Positions 61,820-64,000 of a stretch of 64,000 bases of DNA are shown piece after piece. The stretch's first letter is position 1. Every line of letters begins with the position of its first letter. The notes under the pieces are model-generated. The model worked only from the letters and a program-made list of their open reading frames with translations, made no database searches and was not told the DNA's origin. Position numbers and translations under genes: made by a program. Origin of the DNA: an uncultured bacterium (GTDB lineage Bacteria > Bacillota > Clostridia > UBA1381); the NCBI GenBank assembly GCA_905215805.1, contig CAJMRL010000008.1, positions 1-64,000 on the forward strand, written 5' to 3'.

Positions 61820-62449
61820 TTAGTCCGTAATATATCCAAAAGCCTTATCTATCCCATTAATTGTATTTTTAAACAGATAATACTTAGCCGACCTCAGACT
61901 TCTTTGAACACTTGACTGGCTTATGCCCATTCTGTCGGCTGCCTTTACTTGATTTTCATTGCTTTTAAAATAATTTACCAGTATTTCAGTCTGTCTCCTG
62001 CTCCAGCCATTCTTAATATCAAACGCAAGAAAAAGCAGTGAATTTATAATCTTGTCAAAATCATCATCGTCACTTTTAAGCATAATATTGGTCTGAGCGC
62101 ATTTATTCCTATGCTCACAATTTATAACCTGCTCAAGCATATCAGATGCGCGTTTCTGTGCCCTGCCCATTGGTATGGCCGAATGCGTATCCTTGCATAC
62201 ACCGATTCCAAACTGCATATTCAAAGGTTTAAGTCTAAATTCAAGTACAATTAGTATTTCATATAAGCCTTTTCCCTGTTTAAACACTCCCTCTATTATT
62301 CCATCTTCAAACTCCAAAGGAGAAATAAGCATTTCTTCAATATCTGAATTAAAGTCTCTCAAAGTATCTTTGATTTGTTCCGTCAGCTGCTCTTTGTTAT
62401 CCGTCTCCCCCCAATCAATAATATTGCTTCTTAAGACAATATAAGTCAT
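61820..62449 (-). CDS. SatD-like protein with C-terminal helix-turn-helix
   Basis: About 209 residues. The N-terminal half (SNIIDWGE, GIGVCKDTHSAIPMGRAQKR) resembles the SatD family, and the C-terminal 60 residues (WSRRQTEILVNYFKSNENQ, AADRMGISQSSVQRSLRSAKY) form a helix-turn-helix of the sigma-region-4/SatD type. The start is set at 62449: GGAGG lies nine bases upstream, and the predicted transcription start (about 62503) leaves too little room for the longer frame. SatD often neighbours a small membrane protein; none is seen here. Probably a DNA-binding regulator; function not established. Confidence 0.65.
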   Translation of the reverse strand: MTYIVLRSNIIDWGETDNKEQLTEQIKDTLRDFNSDIEEMLISPLEFEDGIIEGVFKQGKGLYEILIVLEFRLKPLNMQFGIGVCKDTHSAIPMGRAQKRASDMLEQVINCEHRNKCAQTNIMLKSDDDDFDKIINSLLFLAFDIKNGWSRRQTEILVNYFKSNENQVKAADRMGISQSSVQRSLRSAKYYLFKNTINGIDKAFGYITD

Positions 62450-62509
62450 ATTTCCCATCCTCCAATGCTGTAATTTATTTTGTATGTACATTCATAAAGT
62501 CACAAAAAC

Positions 62510-62539
62510 ATTATATCATATCATGTTAGTATTTGTCAA
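62510..62539 (-). promoter_or_regulatory. Promoter of the SatD-like gene
   Basis: Perfect TTGACA (62534-62539), 18-base spacer, perfect TATAAT (62510-62515) on the minus strand. Confidence 0.78.
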
Positions 62540-62647
62540 TATAAATGTGTATTTGAATAAATTTTCTCTTTAAATCTTTAATTTTTTATATATTATCACA
62601 AAATATACATCAATTACTGGAATTTTTATTTATTTTAAATATTGACC

Positions 62648-62676
62648 TTGACAAAGCTTTGTATTTATGATATAAT
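62648..62676 (+). promoter_or_regulatory. Promoter of tRNA-Thr
   Basis: Perfect TTGACA (62648-62653), 17-base spacer, perfect TATAAT (62671-62676), 27 bases before the tRNA. Confidence 0.88.
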
Positions 62677-62703
62677 TATTTTTGTTGAGTATATGACTCT
62701 TAT

Positions 62704-62779
62704 GCTGACGTAGCTCAGTAGGCAGAGCACTTCATTGGTAATGAAGAGGTCGGCGGTTCGACTCCGCTCGTTAGCTCCA
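62704..62779 (+). tRNA. tRNA-Thr (anticodon GGT), CCA encoded
   Basis: 76 bases including CCA: acceptor GCTGACG/CGTTAGC, D arm GCTC-AGTAGGCA-GAGC, anticodon arm CTTCA-TTGGTAA-TGAAG giving GGT, T arm GGCGGTTCGACTCCGCT. Unlike the Ser and Pro tRNAs at 4.3 kb, CCA is encoded. Confidence 0.95.
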
Positions 62780-62780
62780 T

Positions 62781-62812
62781 AAAAAAAACGGCTCGGTTGA
62801 GCCGTTTTTTTG
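62781..62812 (+). terminator. Terminator of tRNA-Thr
   Basis: ACGGCTC / GAGCCGT stem, GGTT loop, long T-run. Confidence 0.92.
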
Positions 62813-62883
62813 GTGCTTTTTACAGTTTTTGCTGTGTACTTGATTTTTGATAGAAATTTTAAGAATGAAGAGGTGTAAAAATC

Positions 62884-63819
62884 ATGAGAATTTCAATGGA
62901 ATCAAGTAAAACAATGGTAGAAATTTTTGAGAATTTTATTGTTTCAAAAAAAGCGCAGGGACTTGCAGAAAAAACCATTACAAGCTACGTATCGCAGTTT
63001 AAGGCAATAGGCAGGCATTTGGATGTTGATGTACCAATAGAGAACATAACTGGTTCTGAGCTGAACGGTATGATCGCAAGTATGCGTGATTCAGAGCTTG
63101 CCGCCAATACAATAAGCAGTTATGTAAGAGTCTTAAAGGTGTTTTTATCGTGGTGTAATGAAGAAAATATAACAAGGCTGAACATGAAACCTTATAAAGG
63201 CGAAGAAACCATCAAAGAGACTTATACAGACAATGAACTTCAAAAGCTGCTTAAAAAGCCGGATATGAAAAAATGCAGATTTTCCGAGTATCGGACTTGG
63301 GTTATTATAAACCTGCTGTTAAATGACGGTTGCAGAGCTGCTACGGTACGAAATATAAAAAACAAAGATGTTGATTTAAATAACCTTGTTATTTATCTGC
63401 GCCATACCAAAAACAAAAAAGCGCAAGTTATACCATTGTGCAGTGAATTGTGCGCTATCTTAAAGGAGTATATGCGTATCCGCGGCGGAACAGACAATGA
63501 TTATTTGTTCCCCAGTGAAAATGGTACACAGCTTACAGAGTACGCCTTACGGAGCAGTGTATGCCGTTATAATAAAAGGCGCGGAGTACAGAAAACAAGC
63601 ATACACGCTTTCAGACATACATTTGCGCGTAAATATCTTATTGACTGCGGCGGCAATGCGTTTACGCTACAACGGCTTTTAGGTCATTCCACACTTGAAA
63701 TGACAAAGCATTACTGTGCTTTATTCGATGCAGATATAACAAAAAATTATGATACCTTTTCACCTTTAGCACAGCTTAAATCCAACAGCAAAAAGATTAA
63801 AATGCCTAAAAAACGCTAA
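62884..63819 (+). CDS. Tyrosine recombinase (phage-integrase/Xer family)
   Basis: The 311-residue protein has an N-terminal SAM-like core-binding domain (about 10-105; AEKTITSYVSQFKAIGRHL) and a catalytic domain with the family residues: Arg in NDGCRAATVRN (about 154), Lys in RHTKNKKAQVIPL, His and Arg in HAFRHTFAR (about 243-246), His in LLGHSTLEMTKHY (about 270) and the Tyr nucleophile nine residues on. It cuts and joins DNA at specific sites. AGAGGTG precedes the ATG. It lies 105 bases after tRNA-Thr, a common attachment position for integrating elements, but the element body is beyond the window, if present. Confidence 0.93.
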   Translation: MRISMESSKTMVEIFENFIVSKKAQGLAEKTITSYVSQFKAIGRHLDVDVPIENITGSELNGMIASMRDSELAANTISSYVRVLKVFLSWCNEENITRLNMKPYKGEETIKETYTDNELQKLLKKPDMKKCRFSEYRTWVIINLLLNDGCRAATVRNIKNKDVDLNNLVIYLRHTKNKKAQVIPLCSELCAILKEYMRIRGGTDNDYLFPSENGTQLTEYALRSSVCRYNKRRGVQKTSIHAFRHTFARKYLIDCGGNAFTLQRLLGHSTLEMTKHYCALFDADITKNYDTFSPLAQLKSNSKKIKMPKKR

Positions 63820-63860
63820 AAAAATTCATATCAAGACATATAAGGACAAATCGAGACAAC

Positions 63861-63890
63861 ACGGATTAACACGGAATAAAACGGAACAAA
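63861..63890 (+). repeat. Three 10-bp direct repeats behind the recombinase gene
   Basis: ACGGATTAAC, ACGGAATAAA and ACGGAACAAA follow each other without gaps, so ACGGA recurs every 10 bases, one helical turn. They lie 42 bases after the recombinase stop and could be recombinase binding sites. Confidence 0.6.
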
Positions 63891-63897
63891 TTTGATT

Positions 63898-63940
63898 AAA
63901 GTAGTCAAAAGCAATGAAAAAGCCTTTGACTACTTTTTAT
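63898..63940. terminator. Bidirectional terminator after the recombinase gene
   Basis: Perfect 12-bp stem AAAGTAGTCAAA / TTTGACTACTTT with T-runs on both strands. Confidence 0.88.
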
Positions 63941-64000
63941 TATTCCTCATACATATTTGCAATAGTAGATATGTATTCTTTCATCTGGAAAACAATATTT
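63940..64000 (-). CDS. C-terminal fragment of a gene cut by the window edge
   Basis: An open frame enters from the right edge and ends in 19 residues (QMKEYISTIANMYEE then TAA). The terminator at 63898-63940 follows directly, which supports a real gene end. Too short to identify. Confidence 0.4.
   Translation of the reverse strand, partial: NIVFQMKEYISTIANMYEE

Noticed and set aside
1..64000. CRISPR arrays, insertion sequences, rRNA genes
   Set aside because: No regularly spaced repeats, transposase genes or rRNA sequences were seen in the window.

Overview
The window looks like chromosomal DNA from an anaerobic, probably gut-associated clostridial Firmicute of the carbohydrate-degrading, S-layer-homology (SLH) rich type (Monoglobus-like or a related Oscillospirales/Monoglobales lineage; this placement is inference). 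Supporting signs are strong AGGAGG ribosome binding sites, near-consensus sigma-A promoters with 17-bp spacers, SLH-anchored surface proteins, a ClpE-type chaperone, an alpha2-type glycyl-tRNA synthetase and Lpl-type sugar ABC permeases.

Layout. 0-2.7 kb: minus-strand operon of an SGNH esterase with SLH domains, a free-standing SLH protein and a 32-residue membrane peptide. 2.8-12.5 kb: a glycolipid glycosyltransferase, tRNA-Ser(CGA) and tRNA-Pro(CGG), an RpiB-family isomerase closest in my recollection to the uronate isomerase DhuI, a P-type cation ATPase behind a Mn2+-type (yybP-ykoY) riboswitch, a compact type I toxin-antitoxin-like locus, and radA-clpE. 12.8-17.9 kb: an AraC-type regulator, a DnaA-box cluster, glyQS, and the IscU-like/GGGtGRT gene pair. 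17.9-53.1 kb: a 35-kb, almost entirely minus-strand polysaccharide utilisation locus. 53.4-61.8 kb: membrane-bound AraC sensor-regulator, manA, a GH36 alpha-galactosidase, a strongly expressed secreted protein followed by a 56-residue peptide, and a LUD-domain protein. 61.8-64 kb: SatD-like protein, tRNA-Thr(GGT), a tyrosine recombinase and the tail of a further gene.

The 35-kb locus is the centre of interest. Three large secreted proteins (995, about 1272 and about 1340 residues) share an N-terminal beta domain, a helical toroid-like middle and a C-terminal beta domain; I do not recognise the family. They sit with a cytoplasmic heparinase II/III-like protein, a GH42-like barrel protein, a GH43-type protein, a GH88 unsaturated glucuronyl hydrolase, a three-part ABC importer without its ATPase, a ROK sugar kinase, an AraC regulator, and a surface set (a 2446-residue multi-CBM SLH protein, an 829-residue secreted protein, a 640-residue SLH-CBM protein). 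The working model is: cleavage of a uronic-acid polysaccharide (glycosaminoglycan or rhamnogalacturonan-like) at the cell surface by lyases, import of unsaturated oligosaccharides, cytosolic lyase/GH88/GH43 trimming, and entry of the unsaturated uronate into metabolism through the RpiB-family isomerase at 4.6 kb. The two AraC-type regulators at 12.8 and 53.4 kb are paralogues; the latter is divergently transcribed from the importer and is its likely regulator.
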